Positions 1 through 9,165 of a stretch of 64,000 bases of DNA are shown piece by piece. Position 1 is the stretch's first letter, and every line of letters begins with the position of its first letter. Source of the stretch: Pseudomonas sp. IB20 (lineage in GTDB: Bacteria > Pseudomonadota > Gammaproteobacteria > Pseudomonadales > Pseudomonadaceae); the NCBI RefSeq assembly GCF_009707325.1, contig NZ_CP046103.1:3703284-3767283 (forward strand). The letters are read 5' to 3'. The notes beneath the pieces were generated by a model, which was not told the origin of the DNA, did no database searches, and worked only from the letters and a program-made list of their open reading frames with translations. A program made the translations under genes and the position numbers.

Positions 1-79
1 ATTCATCCTCAGGGATGCCGACGACGACAGCGTCCACATTGAAGCCAAGAGCCGATTCATCGGCCCCCAGGTTCGTTAA
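1..79 (+). CDS. ccoG: CcoG/FixG cytochrome c oxidase accessory protein, 3' end only
   Basis: Only the last 25 codons and the TAA stop lie in the window. The tail ends in RFIGPQVR. The next gene is FixH and then CcoI and CcoS, so by the usual order in pseudomonads this is the end of ccoG, the membrane ferredoxin-like protein needed for copper supply to cbb3 oxidase. The assignment rests mainly on context because no cluster motif is visible in so short a piece. Confidence 0.75.
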   Translation, partial: FILRDADDDSVHIEAKSRFIGPQVR

Positions 80-110
80 TAAAAAACTCCGTTAACTAGA
101 GAGCACAACA

Positions 111-650
111 ATGCCCGCAGCCACTGCCGCAAGCCCTTGGTACAAACACCTCTGGCCTTGGATCATCATTGGGATCCTGGCCTGCTCGGTGACCTTGACC
201 TTGTCCATGGTGACCATTGCAGTGAAGAACCCGGACAACCTGGTCAACGACAACTACTACGAGGCCGGCAAAGGTATCAACCGCTCTCTGGACCGCGAGC
301 TGCTGGCCCAGACCCTGCAACTGCGCGCCAAGGTGCACCTGGACGAGTTGACCGGTGAAGTCGAATTGCACCTGACCGGCAACAGCAACCCGTCGACCCT
401 GGAGCTGAACCTGATTTCCCCGACCCAGCCAGAGAAGGATCGCAAGATCAACCTGGCCCGCAGTGACAGCGAACCCGGCCGCTACATCGGCCAGGTCACC
501 GACAAAGTCGAAGGTCGGCGCTTCGTGGAACTGCTCGGTGTCGAGGGCGATAGAACCTGGCGCATGTTCGAAGAAGAACAGGTCAGCCACGACAAGGACT
601 TGCTGCTGGGTGATGAGCCGTTGCAGGGCGCTGAAGACCTGAAGAATTAA
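111..650 (+). CDS. ccoH: FixH family protein (CcoH), cbb3 oxidase assembly
   Basis: A protein of 179 residues with one N-terminal membrane segment (about residues 16-36, following PWYKHLWPW) and a soluble periplasmic domain with the FixH-type NYYEAGKGIN motif near residue 50. FixH proteins help assemble or stabilise cbb3-type cytochrome c oxidase. It starts 32 bases after ccoG and precedes ccoI, so it sits in the ccoGHIS cluster. A repeat-containing gap of about 100 bases separates it from ccoI. Confidence 0.9.
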   Translation: MPAATAASPWYKHLWPWIIIGILACSVTLTLSMVTIAVKNPDNLVNDNYYEAGKGINRSLDRELLAQTLQLRAKVHLDELTGEVELHLTGNSNPSTLELNLISPTQPEKDRKINLARSDSEPGRYIGQVTDKVEGRRFVELLGVEGDRTWRMFEEEQVSHDKDLLLGDEPLQGAEDLKN

Positions 651-664
651 ACAGCCTGCGCTTA

Positions 665-725
665 GATCGTTCCCACGCTCTGCGTGGAAGAGCCGGGCGT
701 TACCACGCAGAGCGTGGGAGCGATC
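665..725. repeat. Palindromic extragenic repeat, GATCGTTCCCACGC type
   Basis: A 61-base imperfect inverted repeat bounded by GATCGTTCCCACGCTCTGCG and its complement. It fills most of the ccoH-ccoI gap. The same ends occur in the element at 34218-34343, so this is a dispersed family and not a gene-specific terminator. It could still shape mRNA stability between ccoH and ccoI. Confidence 0.85.
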
Positions 726-753
726 ATCGGACAGCCGACTAAGATCTATACCC

Positions 754-3204
754 ATGAGCACCCCAACCCCCTGCTACCACTGCGCCCTGCCCGTGCCGCC
801 CGGCAGCCGGTTTACCGCCGTAATCCTCGGCGAGCGCCGCGAACTCTGCTGCCCGGGTTGCCAGGCGGTGGCCGAGGCCATCGTGGCCGGTGGGCTGGAC
901 AGCTATTACCAACACCGCAGCGAAGCCTCAGCCAACCCCGAGGCGCTGCCGGTGCAACTGGTCGATGAACTGGCGCTGTACGACCGCGCCGACGTGCAAA
1001 AACCCTTTGTGCGCCACGACGGCGACCTTGCCGAAACCATCCTGTTGATGGAAGGCATCAGTTGCGCCGCCTGTGGCTGGCTGATCGAGAAACACCTGCG
1101 CAGCCTGCCCGCTGTGGCCGAGGCGCGGCTGAACCTGTCCAACCACCGCCTGCACGTGCGCTGGGCCGACGGGCAATTGCCGTTGAGCCAACTGCTCAGC
1201 GAGCTGCGCCACATCGGCTATGCCGCCCACCCTTACCAGGCGGATCGCGCCGCCGAGCAACTGGCTGGCGAGAACCGTCTGGCCCTGCGCCAACTGGGTG
1301 TGGCAGGGTTGCTGTGGTTCCAGGCGATGATGGCGACCATGGCCACTTGGCCGGAATTCAATGTCGACCTGAGCCCCGAGCTGCACGTGATCCTGCGCTG
1401 GGTGGCGATGTTTCTGACCACGCCCATCGTCTTCTACAGCTGTGCACCCTTCTTCAAAGGTGCCCTGCGTGACTTGCGCACGCGCCACCTGACCATGGAT
1501 GTGTCGGTGTCCTTGGCGATTGGCGGCGCGTACCTGGCGGGCATTTGGACCGCCATCACCGGCGTCGGCGAGTTGTATTTCGACGCAGTGGGCATGTTCG
1601 CGCTGTTCCTGCTGGCCGGCCGCTACCTGGAGCGCCGAGCGCGGGAACGCACGGCCGCCGCCACCGCGCAGTTGGTCAACCTGTTACCCGCCTCGTGCCT
1701 ACGCCTCAAACAGGATGGCCAGAGCGAACGCATTCTGCTCAGCGAATTGGCCGTGGGTGATCGCGTATTGGTGCATCCCGGCGCGGTATTGCCTGCGGAC
1801 GGGGTGATCCTCGATGGCCAGTCGAGCGTTGATGAATCGCTGCTCACCGGCGAGTACCTGCCGCAACCACGCCACGTGGGCGATGCGGTCACCGCCGGCA
1901 CGCTCAATGTCGAAGGCGCGCTGACCGTCGAGGTGCGCGCCTTGGGCCATGACACACGCCTGTCCGCCATCGTGCGCCTGCTGGAACGCGCCCAGGCCGA
2001 GAAACCGCGCCTGGCGCAAATCGCCGACCGTGCCGCGCAGTGGTTCCTGTTGTGTTCGCTGATCGCCGCCGTATTGATCGGCCTGTTGTGGTGGGAACTG
2101 GACGCGTCGCGGGCATTTTGGATTGTGCTGGCGATGCTGGTAGCGACCTGCCCGTGCGCGCTGTCGCTGGCCACGCCGACCGCCCTCACCGCCGCCACCG
2201 GCACCCTGCACACCCTCGGGCTATTGCTGACCCGTGGCCATGTGCTGGAAGGCTTGAACCAGATCGATACGGTGATTTTCGACAAGACTGGCACGCTGAC
2301 GGAAGGCCGCCTGGCGTTACGTGCGATCCGGCCCTTGAGCGCACTGAACAGCGATGAATGCCTGGGCCTCGCCGCCGCCCTCGAAAACCGCTCCGAACAC
2401 CCGATTGCCCGCGCCTTCGGCCGAGCGCCGCTGGCGGCTGAAGAGGTTCTGAGTTTCCCCGGCCTGGGCCTGGAAGGCTGCGTGGGTGAGCGCCCGTTGC
2501 GTATCGGCCAGCCCGGTTTTGTCTGCGAACTGAGCGGTTGCCCGATCCCCGCGTCACCGGACGAGGCCGGCCAATGGCTGCTGCTCGGCGACCGTAACGG
2601 CGCCCTCGCCTGGTTTGTGCTCGATGACCGCCTGCGCAGCGACGCGCCTGCCCTGCTGGCCGCGTGCAAGGCGCGGGGCTGGCGCACGTTGCTGCTGTCG
2701 GGGGACAGCTCGCCGATGGTCGCCAGTGTCGCCGCCGAATTGGGCATCGACGAAGCTCACGGCGGCCTGCGCCCCGACGACAAGCTGCAGGTGCTGCAAC
2801 AACTGCACAAGGAAGGCCGCAAGGTGCTGATGCTCGGCGATGGCGTCAACGATGTGCCGGTGCTCGCCGCCGCCGATATCAGCGTGGCGATGGGTTCGGC
2901 CACCGACCTGGCAAAAACCAGCGCCGATGCCGTGCTGCTGTCCAACCGCCTCGACGCGCTGGTGCAGGCGTTTACCCTGGCGCGGCGCACGCGGCGGGTA
3001 ATCATCGAAAACCTGCTGTGGGCCGGGCTGTACAATGGCCTTATGCTGCCGTTTGCCGCGCTCGGTTGGATCACCCCGATCTGGGCGGCGATCGGCATGT
3101 CCCTCAGCTCGTTGACCGTGGTGCTCAACGCCTTACGCCTGACTCGCCTGCCGAGCGCGCCGGCTAAAAGCGCCACTTTAGTAAACCGCCCGTTGCCGGC
3201 TTGA
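754..3204 (+). CDS. ccoI: CcoI copper-translocating P-type ATPase
   Basis: An 816-residue heavy-metal P1B-type ATPase. It has an N-terminal cysteine-rich segment (CYHC at 7-10, CCPGC at 32-36), a heavy-metal-associated domain with GISCAACG (Cys104, Cys107), the transmembrane CPC motif near 466-468 (TCPCAL), the phosphorylation motif DKTGT at about 510, and the GDGVNDVPVL hinge. In the cco cluster this ATPase is known to export copper for loading into the cbb3 oxidase CuB site rather than for copper resistance. ccoS follows closely on the same strand. Confidence 0.97.
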   Translation: MSTPTPCYHCALPVPPGSRFTAVILGERRELCCPGCQAVAEAIVAGGLDSYYQHRSEASANPEALPVQLVDELALYDRADVQKPFVRHDGDLAETILLMEGISCAACGWLIEKHLRSLPAVAEARLNLSNHRLHVRWADGQLPLSQLLSELRHIGYAAHPYQADRAAEQLAGENRLALRQLGVAGLLWFQAMMATMATWPEFNVDLSPELHVILRWVAMFLTTPIVFYSCAPFFKGALRDLRTRHLTMDVSVSLAIGGAYLAGIWTAITGVGELYFDAVGMFALFLLAGRYLERRARERTAAATAQLVNLLPASCLRLKQDGQSERILLSELAVGDRVLVHPGAVLPADGVILDGQSSVDESLLTGEYLPQPRHVGDAVTAGTLNVEGALTVEVRALGHDTRLSAIVRLLERAQAEKPRLAQIADRAAQWFLLCSLIAAVLIGLLWWELDASRAFWIVLAMLVATCPCALSLATPTALTAATGTLHTLGLLLTRGHVLEGLNQIDTVIFDKTGTLTEGRLALRAIRPLSALNSDECLGLAAALENRSEHPIARAFGRAPLAAEEVLSFPGLGLEGCVGERPLRIGQPGFVCELSGCPIPASPDEAGQWLLLGDRNGALAWFVLDDRLRSDAPALLAACKARGWRTLLLSGDSSPMVASVAAELGIDEAHGGLRPDDKLQVLQQLHKEGRKVLMLGDGVNDVPVLAAADISVAMGSATDLAKTSADAVLLSNRLDALVQAFTLARRTRRVIIENLLWAGLYNGLMLPFAALGWITPIWAAIGMSLSSLTVVLNALRLTRLPSAPAKSATLVNRPLPA

Positions 3205-3226
3205 GCCGCGCGGGCATGGAGTGCAG

Positions 3227-3439
3227 ATGCCAGCTCTATACGTGATGATTCCGGCGGCACTGCTGTTAGTGGGCGTGGCCATTTACATCTTCTTCTGGGC
3301 AGTGGACAGCGGCCAGTACGACGACCTCGACGGCCCTGCCCACAGCGTGCTGTTCGACGACCAGGACCCGAATCACTTGGCGGCTGTCGACGAAGCCAAC
3401 GGGCCAGAGCAACCGCCCAAAGACCCGCCCCATGCTTGA
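3227..3439 (+). CDS. ccoS: CcoS cbb3-type oxidase assembly protein
   Basis: A 70-residue protein starting MPALYVMIPAALLLVGVA, with one membrane helix followed by a short acidic tail. CcoS is required for cofactor insertion into cbb3 oxidase. I chose the ATG at 3227 over the in-frame GTG at 3221 because GGAG (3218-3221) lies five bases upstream of it. The stop overlaps the start of the next gene by eight bases, so the two are translationally coupled. Confidence 0.93.
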   Translation: MPALYVMIPAALLLVGVAIYIFFWAVDSGQYDDLDGPAHSVLFDDQDPNHLAAVDEANGPEQPPKDPPHA

Positions 3440-4115
3440 ACTGGCGCCGCTGCTGGTCTCCGCACTCATCCTCGGCCTGCTGGGCGGCGGCCACTGCCTG
3501 GGCATGTGCGGTGGGCTGATGGGCGCGCTGACCCTGGCGATCCCCAAGGAGCAACGCAGCCGCCGCTTTCGCCTGCTGCTGGCGTACAACCTGGGTCGCA
3601 TCCTCAGCTATGCCGCTGCCGGGTTATTGATAGGCTTGGCCGGCTGGGCGGTGGCCAACAGCCCGGCGGCGATGTTCATGCGCGTGCTCGCCGGCTTGCT
3701 GCTGATCAGCATGGGCCTGTACCTGGCCGGCTGGTGGAGCGGGCTCACCCGTATTGAAAGCCTCGGGCGCGGCCTGTGGCGCTACATACAGCCCGTCGCC
3801 AACCGTTTGCTGCCGGTGTCCAGCCTGCCGCGCGCGTTACTGCTGGGCGCGCTGTGGGGCTGGCTGCCGTGCGGGTTGGTCTACAGCACGCTGCTGTGGG
3901 CCGCGAGCCAGGGGAATGCATTGGACAGTGCATTGCTGATGCTGGCGTTCGGACTCGGCACATGGCCGGTGTTGCTGGCTACCGGGCTGGCCGCCGAGCG
4001 CGTTACGGCGTTGTTGCGCAAACGCAGTGTGCGCGTGGCCGGGGGACTGTTGGTGATCCTGTTCGGTATCTGGACGTTGCCAGGTCCACACCAGCACTGG
4101 CTAATGGGCCATTAA
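3432..4115 (+). CDS. Sulfite exporter TauE/SafE family membrane protein (CcoS-linked)
   Basis: A 227-residue polytopic protein with about six hydrophobic helices and the GGGHCLGMCGGLMGAL motif near residues 18-33, typical of the DsbD-like/TauE branch that follows ccoS in gammaproteobacteria. The Cys and Met residues in that motif suggest a metal or thiol role. Its start overlaps ccoS, so it is probably the last gene of the cco maturation operon. The true substrate is not established; sulfite export is only the family name. Confidence 0.85.
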   Translation: MLELAPLLVSALILGLLGGGHCLGMCGGLMGALTLAIPKEQRSRRFRLLLAYNLGRILSYAAAGLLIGLAGWAVANSPAAMFMRVLAGLLLISMGLYLAGWWSGLTRIESLGRGLWRYIQPVANRLLPVSSLPRALLLGALWGWLPCGLVYSTLLWAASQGNALDSALLMLAFGLGTWPVLLATGLAAERVTALLRKRSVRVAGGLLVILFGIWTLPGPHQHWLMGH

Positions 4116-4144
4116 AAGGCCATGTGGCATAGCGCCGCTCCCCG

Positions 4145-4158
4145 TTGATGCAAATCAA
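4145..4158 (+). promoter_or_regulatory. ANR/FNR box upstream of hemN
   Basis: TTGATGCAAATCAA is a perfect match to the FNR/ANR consensus TTGAT-N4-ATCAA. It lies 60 bases upstream of the hemN start codon. The anr gene is about 2 kb further on. ANR activation of hemN under low oxygen is known in Pseudomonas. Confidence 0.93.
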
Positions 4159-4218
4159 GATGCCATACCCGCCACGCCCCTAGACTCGGCCCACTAGCCA
4201 ATCCCGGGGACCGCCCGC

Positions 4219-5601
4219 ATGCTCGACGCCATTCGTTGGGACACAGATCTTATTCACCGTTACGACTTGGCGGGGCCGCGCTACACGTCCTACCCCACCG
4301 CCGTACAATTCGACAGCCAGGTCGGCACTTTCGACCTGCTCCATGCCCTGCGCGACAGCCGCAAGGCCGTGCGCCCCTTGTCGCTGTATGTGCACGTGCC
4401 GTTCTGCGCGAACATTTGCTACTACTGCGCCTGCAACAAGGTCATCACCAAGGACCGTGGCCGCGCCCAGGCCTATCTGCAACGCCTGGAGCAGGAAATC
4501 CAGCTGGTAGCCTGCCACCTCGACCCGAAACAACCGGTGGAGCAGTTGCACTTCGGCGGTGGTACGCCGACCTTTCTCAGCCACGACGAACTGCGCCAGT
4601 TGATGGCAAGCCTGCGTCAGCATTTCAACTTACTCGACGATGACTCGGGCGACTACGGCATCGAGATCGACCCACGTGAAGCCGACTGGGCAACCATGGG
4701 CCTGCTGCGCGAGCTAGGCTTCAACCGCGTGAGCATCGGCCTGCAGGACCTCGACCCCGAGGTCCAGCGCGCCGTCAACCGCTTGCAAAGCCTGGAAGAA
4801 ACCCGCGCAGTGATTGATGCGGCGCGCACCCTGCAATTTCGCTCGATCAACATCGACCTGATCTACGGCTTGCCCAAGCAAACGCCGATCAACTTCGCGC
4901 GCACCGTTGAAGAAGTGATCAACCTGCAACCGGATCGTTTGTCGGTATTTAACTACGCACACCTGCCGGAACGCTTCATGCCGCAGCGGCGCATCAACAC
5001 CGACGACCTGCCCTCCCCGGCGGAAAAACTGTTGATGCTGCAAACCACCATCGAGCAGTTGACCCGCGCCGGCTATCGCTACATCGGCATGGACCATTTC
5101 GCCCTGCCGGATGATGAGCTGGCCATCGCCCAGGAAGAAGGCACGCTGCAACGCAACTTCCAGGGCTATACCACCCACGGGCATTGCGACTTGATTGGCC
5201 TGGGCGTGTCGGCGATCAGCCAGATCGGCGACCTGTACTGCCAGAACAGCAGCGACCTCAACCATTACCAGAACGCCTTGGCCGGCGCGCAACTGGCTAC
5301 CAGCCGTGGCCTGGTGTGCACCACGGACGATCGGTTACGGCGTGAGGTCATTCAGCAGTTGATCTGCAATTTCAGCCTGAGATTCGAGCAGGTCGAACAG
5401 ACTTTCAATATCGATTTTCGCGGCTATTTCGACGAACTATGGCCGCAACTGGAGACAATGGCCGCAGACGGGCTGATCGAACTGGACGCACAGGGCATTC
5501 GCGTACTGCCCGCCAGGCGCTTGTTAGTGCGCTCGGTGTGCATGGTGTTCGATGCCTACCTGGAGCATCAGAACAGGCAGCGCTTCTCGCGGGTGATCTG
5601 A
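4219..5601 (+). CDS. hemN: Oxygen-independent coproporphyrinogen III oxidase
   Basis: A 460-residue radical-SAM enzyme that converts coproporphyrinogen III to protoporphyrinogen IX without oxygen. The cluster motif is PFCANICYYCAC (Cys63, Cys67, Cys70, with the extra HemN Cys72), and GGGTPTFL of the SAM site follows at about residue 114. Length fits HemN (about 457) rather than shorter HemW proteins. It has its own upstream ANR box, consistent with supply of haem when cbb3 oxidase is induced by oxygen limitation. Confidence 0.97.
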   Translation: MLDAIRWDTDLIHRYDLAGPRYTSYPTAVQFDSQVGTFDLLHALRDSRKAVRPLSLYVHVPFCANICYYCACNKVITKDRGRAQAYLQRLEQEIQLVACHLDPKQPVEQLHFGGGTPTFLSHDELRQLMASLRQHFNLLDDDSGDYGIEIDPREADWATMGLLRELGFNRVSIGLQDLDPEVQRAVNRLQSLEETRAVIDAARTLQFRSINIDLIYGLPKQTPINFARTVEEVINLQPDRLSVFNYAHLPERFMPQRRINTDDLPSPAEKLLMLQTTIEQLTRAGYRYIGMDHFALPDDELAIAQEEGTLQRNFQGYTTHGHCDLIGLGVSAISQIGDLYCQNSSDLNHYQNALAGAQLATSRGLVCTTDDRLRREVIQQLICNFSLRFEQVEQTFNIDFRGYFDELWPQLETMAADGLIELDAQGIRVLPARRLLVRSVCMVFDAYLEHQNRQRFSRVI

Positions 5602-5607
5602 GGGCAG

Positions 5608-6106
5608 TTACTTCATTGCCAGGCTGGCGGTCTTGGCCGCAGTCTCAGCGCTCATGTCTTTCATCGCCTTGGACAGGGACGCCTGGGCAGTGCCCAGCGC
5701 GCTCTGCAGCCCAGCCAAGGCAGATTGCAGGCTGGCCGCCTTGGCCTGGGCCTGCTCAGGGCTAAGACTTCTGTCAGCCATCACCGCAGCCATTTCGGCT
5801 TGTTTCTCGGCAATCTGTTTTTTGATCTCGCGAATCATCTTCAGCAGATTTTTGACGGTGTCAGACAGGCCGCTGTCGTCAATATCACTGTTAGACGTTT
5901 TTTCAGCCGCTGCCGCTTTCATCGCCGCACCGGAAATGGTCACCGACCCGGTGGCCCGACACTGCGGGGTTGGACTCTTCAGCAGCGGGCTTGATCGCGT
6001 CGCTCTGAGCTGGCTCTTTTTTGGTCGTCTCGGGCAGCTTCTGAATCAAAGTGCGAGAGGCGAGTTCAGTACTAAGGGGAAGCATCTCTTGAACCTCCGA
6101 GTTCAT
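5608..6106 (-). pseudogene. FlxA-like coiled-coil protein, split by a frameshift
   Basis: Two overlapping reading frames join into one protein of about 165 residues. The upstream part starts at ATG 6106 (MNSEVQEMLPL, with AGGAG at the right distance) and runs to about 5955. The downstream part (TISGAAMKAAA onward) ends at 5608. One extra base, most simply in the CCC run at 5955-5957, breaks the frame. The C-terminal half (KKQIAEKQAEMAAV, LQSALAGLQSALG) resembles FlxA-like coiled-coil proteins. Function unknown. It may be a real mutation or a sequence error. It is transcribed away from anr. Confidence 0.6.
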
Positions 6107-6238
6107 GATCGATAGCTCCTTATCGACTATTTTCTCAAAATCTTTATACCCTGCTGCTTTTTTGTACACGCTGGCCTGATCGCCCCCCAGTGCGTTACCC
6201 TTACGTCTTATGTGTGTTTTCCCACAAGGATTTAAGAA

Positions 6239-6973
6239 ATGTCCGAGCCAGCTAAACTGCGCGCTCACAGCCAGGTTCACTGCAAGGATTGCAGCCTGGC
6301 TCCCCTCTGCCTGCCACTTTCGTTGAATTTGGAAGACATGGAAGCGCTGGACGACATCGTTAAACGCGGCCGCCCGCTGAAAAAAGGCGAGTTTCTGTTC
6401 CGCCAGGGCGACAAATTCGATTCCGTTTATGCAGTGCGTTCGGGGGCATTAAAGACGTTCAGCCTGAGCGACAGCGGCGAAGAGCAGATCACCGGTTTCC
6501 ACCTGCCCAGCGAACTGGTTGGGCTGTCGGGCATGGACACCGAGGTTCACCCGGTGTCGGCCCAAGCGCTGGAGACGACTTCGGTGTGCGAAATCCCCTT
6601 CGAGCGCCTGGATGAACTGGCCCTGCAATTGCCACAGTTGCGTCGCCAACTGATGCGCGTGATGAGCCGCGAAATTCGCGACGACCAGCAGATGATGCTG
6701 CTGTTATCGAAGAAAACCGCCGACGAGCGCATCGCCACGTTCCTGGTCAACCTGTCGGCACGTTTCCGTGCCCGTGGGTTCTCGGCCAACCAGTTCCGCT
6801 TGAGCATGTCGCGCAATGAAATCGGTAATTACCTGGGCCTCGCGGTGGAAACCGTGTCCCGCGTATTCACCCGTTTTCAGCAGAACGAGCTGATTGCCGC
6901 CGAAGGCAAGGAAGTACACATCCTTGACCCGATCCAGCTGTGTGCGCTGGCCGGGGGCTCGCTGGAGGTCTGA
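6239..6973 (+). CDS. anr: ANR, oxygen-sensing Crp/Fnr family regulator
   Basis: A 244-residue Fnr-type activator. The four cysteines expected to hold the 4Fe-4S cluster are Cys15, Cys18, Cys24 and Cys117 ([10 protein letters not shown] and SVCEIP). A cyclic-nucleotide-like domain is followed by the recognition helix [11 protein letters not shown], with the E..SR residues that read TTGAT half-sites. AAGGA lies just before the ATG. ANR controls low-oxygen genes, and hemN next door carries its perfect box. Confidence 0.98.
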   Translation: MSEPAKLRAHSQVHCKDCSLAPLCLPLSLNLEDMEALDDIVKRGRPLKKGEFLFRQGDKFDSVYAVRSGALKTFSLSDSGEEQITGFHLPSELVGLSGMDTEVHPVSAQALETTSVCEIPFERLDELALQLPQLRRQLMRVMSREIRDDQQMMLLLSKKTADERIATFLVNLSARFRARGFSANQFRLSMSRNEIGNYLGLAVETVSRVFTRFQQNELIAAEGKEVHILDPIQLCALAGGSLEV

Positions 6974-7054
6974 TCCAGACGCTTGCGGCCGCGCCAATCG
7001 GCGAGGCCGCAGGTATACTTCGAGTCCGTTTTCCGCTCCCAGGACTCTTCGACG

Positions 7055-7603
7055 ATGACCTTCGATTCGTTCGACATCAAATCCCTGATCCGCCCTGTCA
7101 TCGACTTCCCCAAGCCAGGGGTGATCTTTCGCGATATCACGCCGCTGTTCCAATCGCCGCGCGCCCTGCGCCTGGTCGCTGACAGTTTTGCCCAGCGTTA
7201 TGTCGAAGCCGACTTCACCCATATCGGCGCGATGGATGCGCGTGGCTTCCTGATCGGTTCGATCATCGCCTACCAACTGAACAAACCGCTGATCCTGTTC
7301 CGCAAACAGGGCAAGTTGCCAGCTGACGTGCTAGCCGAGGGTTACCAGACCGAATACGGCGAAGCCTTCCTTGAAGTGCACGCAGACAGCTTGTGTGAAG
7401 GCGACTCGGTATTGATGTTCGATGACCTGATCGCCACGGGCGGTACTTTGATCGCCGCGGCAAATCTGGTGCGGCGCATGGGGGCGAAGATCTTCGAAGC
7501 GGCGGCAATTATCGATTTGCCGGAGCTGGGTGGCTCGCGGCGCCTGGAAGACATGGGGATTCCGACGTTTTGCCTGACGCAGTTTGCGCTGACTGAGCGT
7601 TAA
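7055..7603 (+). CDS. apt: Adenine phosphoribosyltransferase
   Basis: A 182-residue purine salvage enzyme making AMP from adenine and PRPP. The PRPP-binding signature is [13 protein letters not shown]. The reading frame is open further upstream (to 6983), but ATG 7055 ([14 protein letters not shown]) gives the usual family length and has AGGA ten bases before it. Confidence 0.97.
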   Translation: MTFDSFDIKSLIRPVIDFPKPGVIFRDITPLFQSPRALRLVADSFAQRYVEADFTHIGAMDARGFLIGSIIAYQLNKPLILFRKQGKLPADVLAEGYQTEYGEAFLEVHADSLCEGDSVLMFDDLIATGGTLIAAANLVRRMGAKIFEAAAIIDLPELGGSRRLEDMGIPTFCLTQFALTER

Positions 7604-7619
7604 AGGTCGTCTGTTAGGG

Positions 7620-7712
7620 CCTTATCGCGGGCAAGCCCGGCTCCCACATTGGAACCCGGCCACCTGTGGGAGCTGAGGTGCGACGATTCGACTTGCCTGC
7701 GATAGCGTTCGA
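7620..7712. repeat. REP-type elements between apt and the acyl-CoA dehydrogenase
   Basis: Contains GCGGGCAAGCCCGGCTCCCA and the facing element CTGTGGGAGCTGAGGTGCGA...TTGCCTGCGATAGC, an inverted pair typical of P. fluorescens REP sequences. It lies between two convergent genes and may act as a transcription or mRNA end. Confidence 0.75.
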
Positions 7713-7726
7713 AAGAGCACCACCGA

Positions 7727-8875
7727 TCAAAGCCCCATCTGCTTACTGATGATTTCATTCATCACCTCACGCGTCCCGCCGCCGATGGAGAGGATGCGGT
7801 TGTCGCGGTACAGCCGCTCCACCAGACTGCCGCGCATATAGCCCTGGCCGCCGAGAATCTGCACGGCGTCGTAGGTCACGCGGTCAGCGGTGTCGGTGGC
7901 CAGGTTCTTGGCCATGGAAATTTCCTTGATCACACTCTTGCCGGCCGCCATCTTCGCCGCCTGGCGGTAGGTAAATTCCCGCGAGACCTCCACCGCAGTG
8001 GCCATTTCCGCCAACCGATGCTTGAGTACCTGAAATTTGCCGATGGGCTTGCCGAAGGCTTCGCGCTGGGCGGCCCACGTGAGGCTTTCCTCCAGCGCCA
8101 GCTGCGCGGTCATATTGGCCATCAACGCCAGGGCCAGGCGCTCGCTCTGGAAGTTGCCCATGATGCAGGCAAAGCCCATGTTCTCGACGCCAATCAGGTT
8201 GCCCACTGGCACCTTGCAATTATCGAAGAACAGTTCAGCCGTGTCCGACGCCCACCAGCCCATTTTCTTCAGCGGTTGGCCGACAGTAAAACCCGGCGTG
8301 TCTTTTTCGATGAGCAATAAGCTGATGCCGCCAAAGCCCGGCCCGCCGGTGCGTACAGCCACGGTGTAGAAATCGGCACGGATGCCGCTGGTGATAAAGG
8401 TTTTACTGCCACTCACGCGGTAATGCTCACCGTCACGGGTGGCGCGGGTTTGCAGGTTGGCCACATCGGAGCCGCCGCCGGGTTCGGTCACGGCCAGGGC
8501 GATGATCTTTTCGCCGGCCAAGACCTGGGGCGCAACACGCTCACGCACCTCGGGGCGCGCCCATTTGACGACCGGCGGCAGGCCGATATCCAGCGAACCC
8601 AGGCCGGCTACCACACCGCCGGAACCGCAGCGCATCAATTCTTCGCTGGCGGCGACCTTGGCGAACAGATCACCTTCATGGCTGCCGCCCAGGCTTTCGG
8701 GGTAACCGATGCCCAGGATCCCCGCCGCACCGGCCTTGAGGTACAGCTCACGGGGAAAGCTTTCCGCCTCCTCCCATTGCTCAATGCCCGACAACATCTC
8801 GCGCTCGACAAAACGGCGCACGCTGTCGCGGACCAATTGGTGGCCGGGGTCGAAGTAGTCCTGATAGGCAGACAT
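7727..8875 (-). CDS. Acyl-CoA dehydrogenase
   Basis: A flavoprotein of 382 residues that introduces the alpha-beta double bond in acyl-CoA. The FAD/substrate signatures ALAVTEPGGGSDVANL and GGQGYMRGSLVERLYRDNRI are present. ATG 8875 is preferred to TTG 8881 because GGAG lies seven bases upstream. At the usual catalytic Glu position near the C terminus the sequence reads SIGGGTREV, with Gly in place of Glu. A Glu in NFQSERLALA matches the alternative position used by isovaleryl-CoA and long-chain dehydrogenases. Substrate not assignable. Confidence 0.92.
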   Translation of the reverse strand: MSAYQDYFDPGHQLVRDSVRRFVEREMLSGIEQWEEAESFPRELYLKAGAAGILGIGYPESLGGSHEGDLFAKVAASEELMRCGSGGVVAGLGSLDIGLPPVVKWARPEVRERVAPQVLAGEKIIALAVTEPGGGSDVANLQTRATRDGEHYRVSGSKTFITSGIRADFYTVAVRTGGPGFGGISLLLIEKDTPGFTVGQPLKKMGWWASDTAELFFDNCKVPVGNLIGVENMGFACIMGNFQSERLALALMANMTAQLALEESLTWAAQREAFGKPIGKFQVLKHRLAEMATAVEVSREFTYRQAAKMAAGKSVIKEISMAKNLATDTADRVTYDAVQILGGQGYMRGSLVERLYRDNRILSIGGGTREVMNEIISKQMGL

Positions 8876-8936
8876 CGGCAAGCTCCACGGTGAGGTAGAG
8901 CGAACTTACCAAGCGCTTGCTTGGTTTTCAAGAGCT

Positions 8937-9150
8937 CACTTGCAACACAAAACCAATGTGGGAGCTGGCTTGCCTGCGATAGCGGCGTGTCAGGCGACAT
9001 CAATGTCCCTGATCCACCGCCATCGCAGGCACCAGGCCACTTGCAACACAAAACCAATGTGGGAGCTGGCTTGCCTGCGATAGCGGCGTGTCAGGCGACA
9101 TCAATGTCCCTGATCCACCGCCATCGCAGGCAAGCCAGCTCCCACATTTT
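8937..9150. repeat. Duplicated REP unit, two 94-base copies with 101-base period
   Basis: Positions 8937-9030 and 9038-9131 are identical (CACTTGCAACACAAAACCAA through CCATCGCAGGC). Each holds the REP core GTGGGAGCTGGCTTGCCTGC. A facing REP end (GCAGGCAAGCCAGCTCCCAC) closes the array. This explains the whole gap between the dehydrogenase start and the recR end. Confidence 0.92.
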
Positions 9151-9165
9151 GGACTGTGTTGTTCT

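Noticed and set aside
665..725. Possible insertion-sequence terminal inverted repeats
   Set aside because: The two ends enclose only about 20 bases, no transposase is present, and the same element recurs elsewhere as a palindromic repeat.
8930..9160. Repeated units with spacing resembling a short CRISPR array
   Set aside because: Only two copies, internal palindromes and the REP core are present; there are no unique spacers or cas genes.
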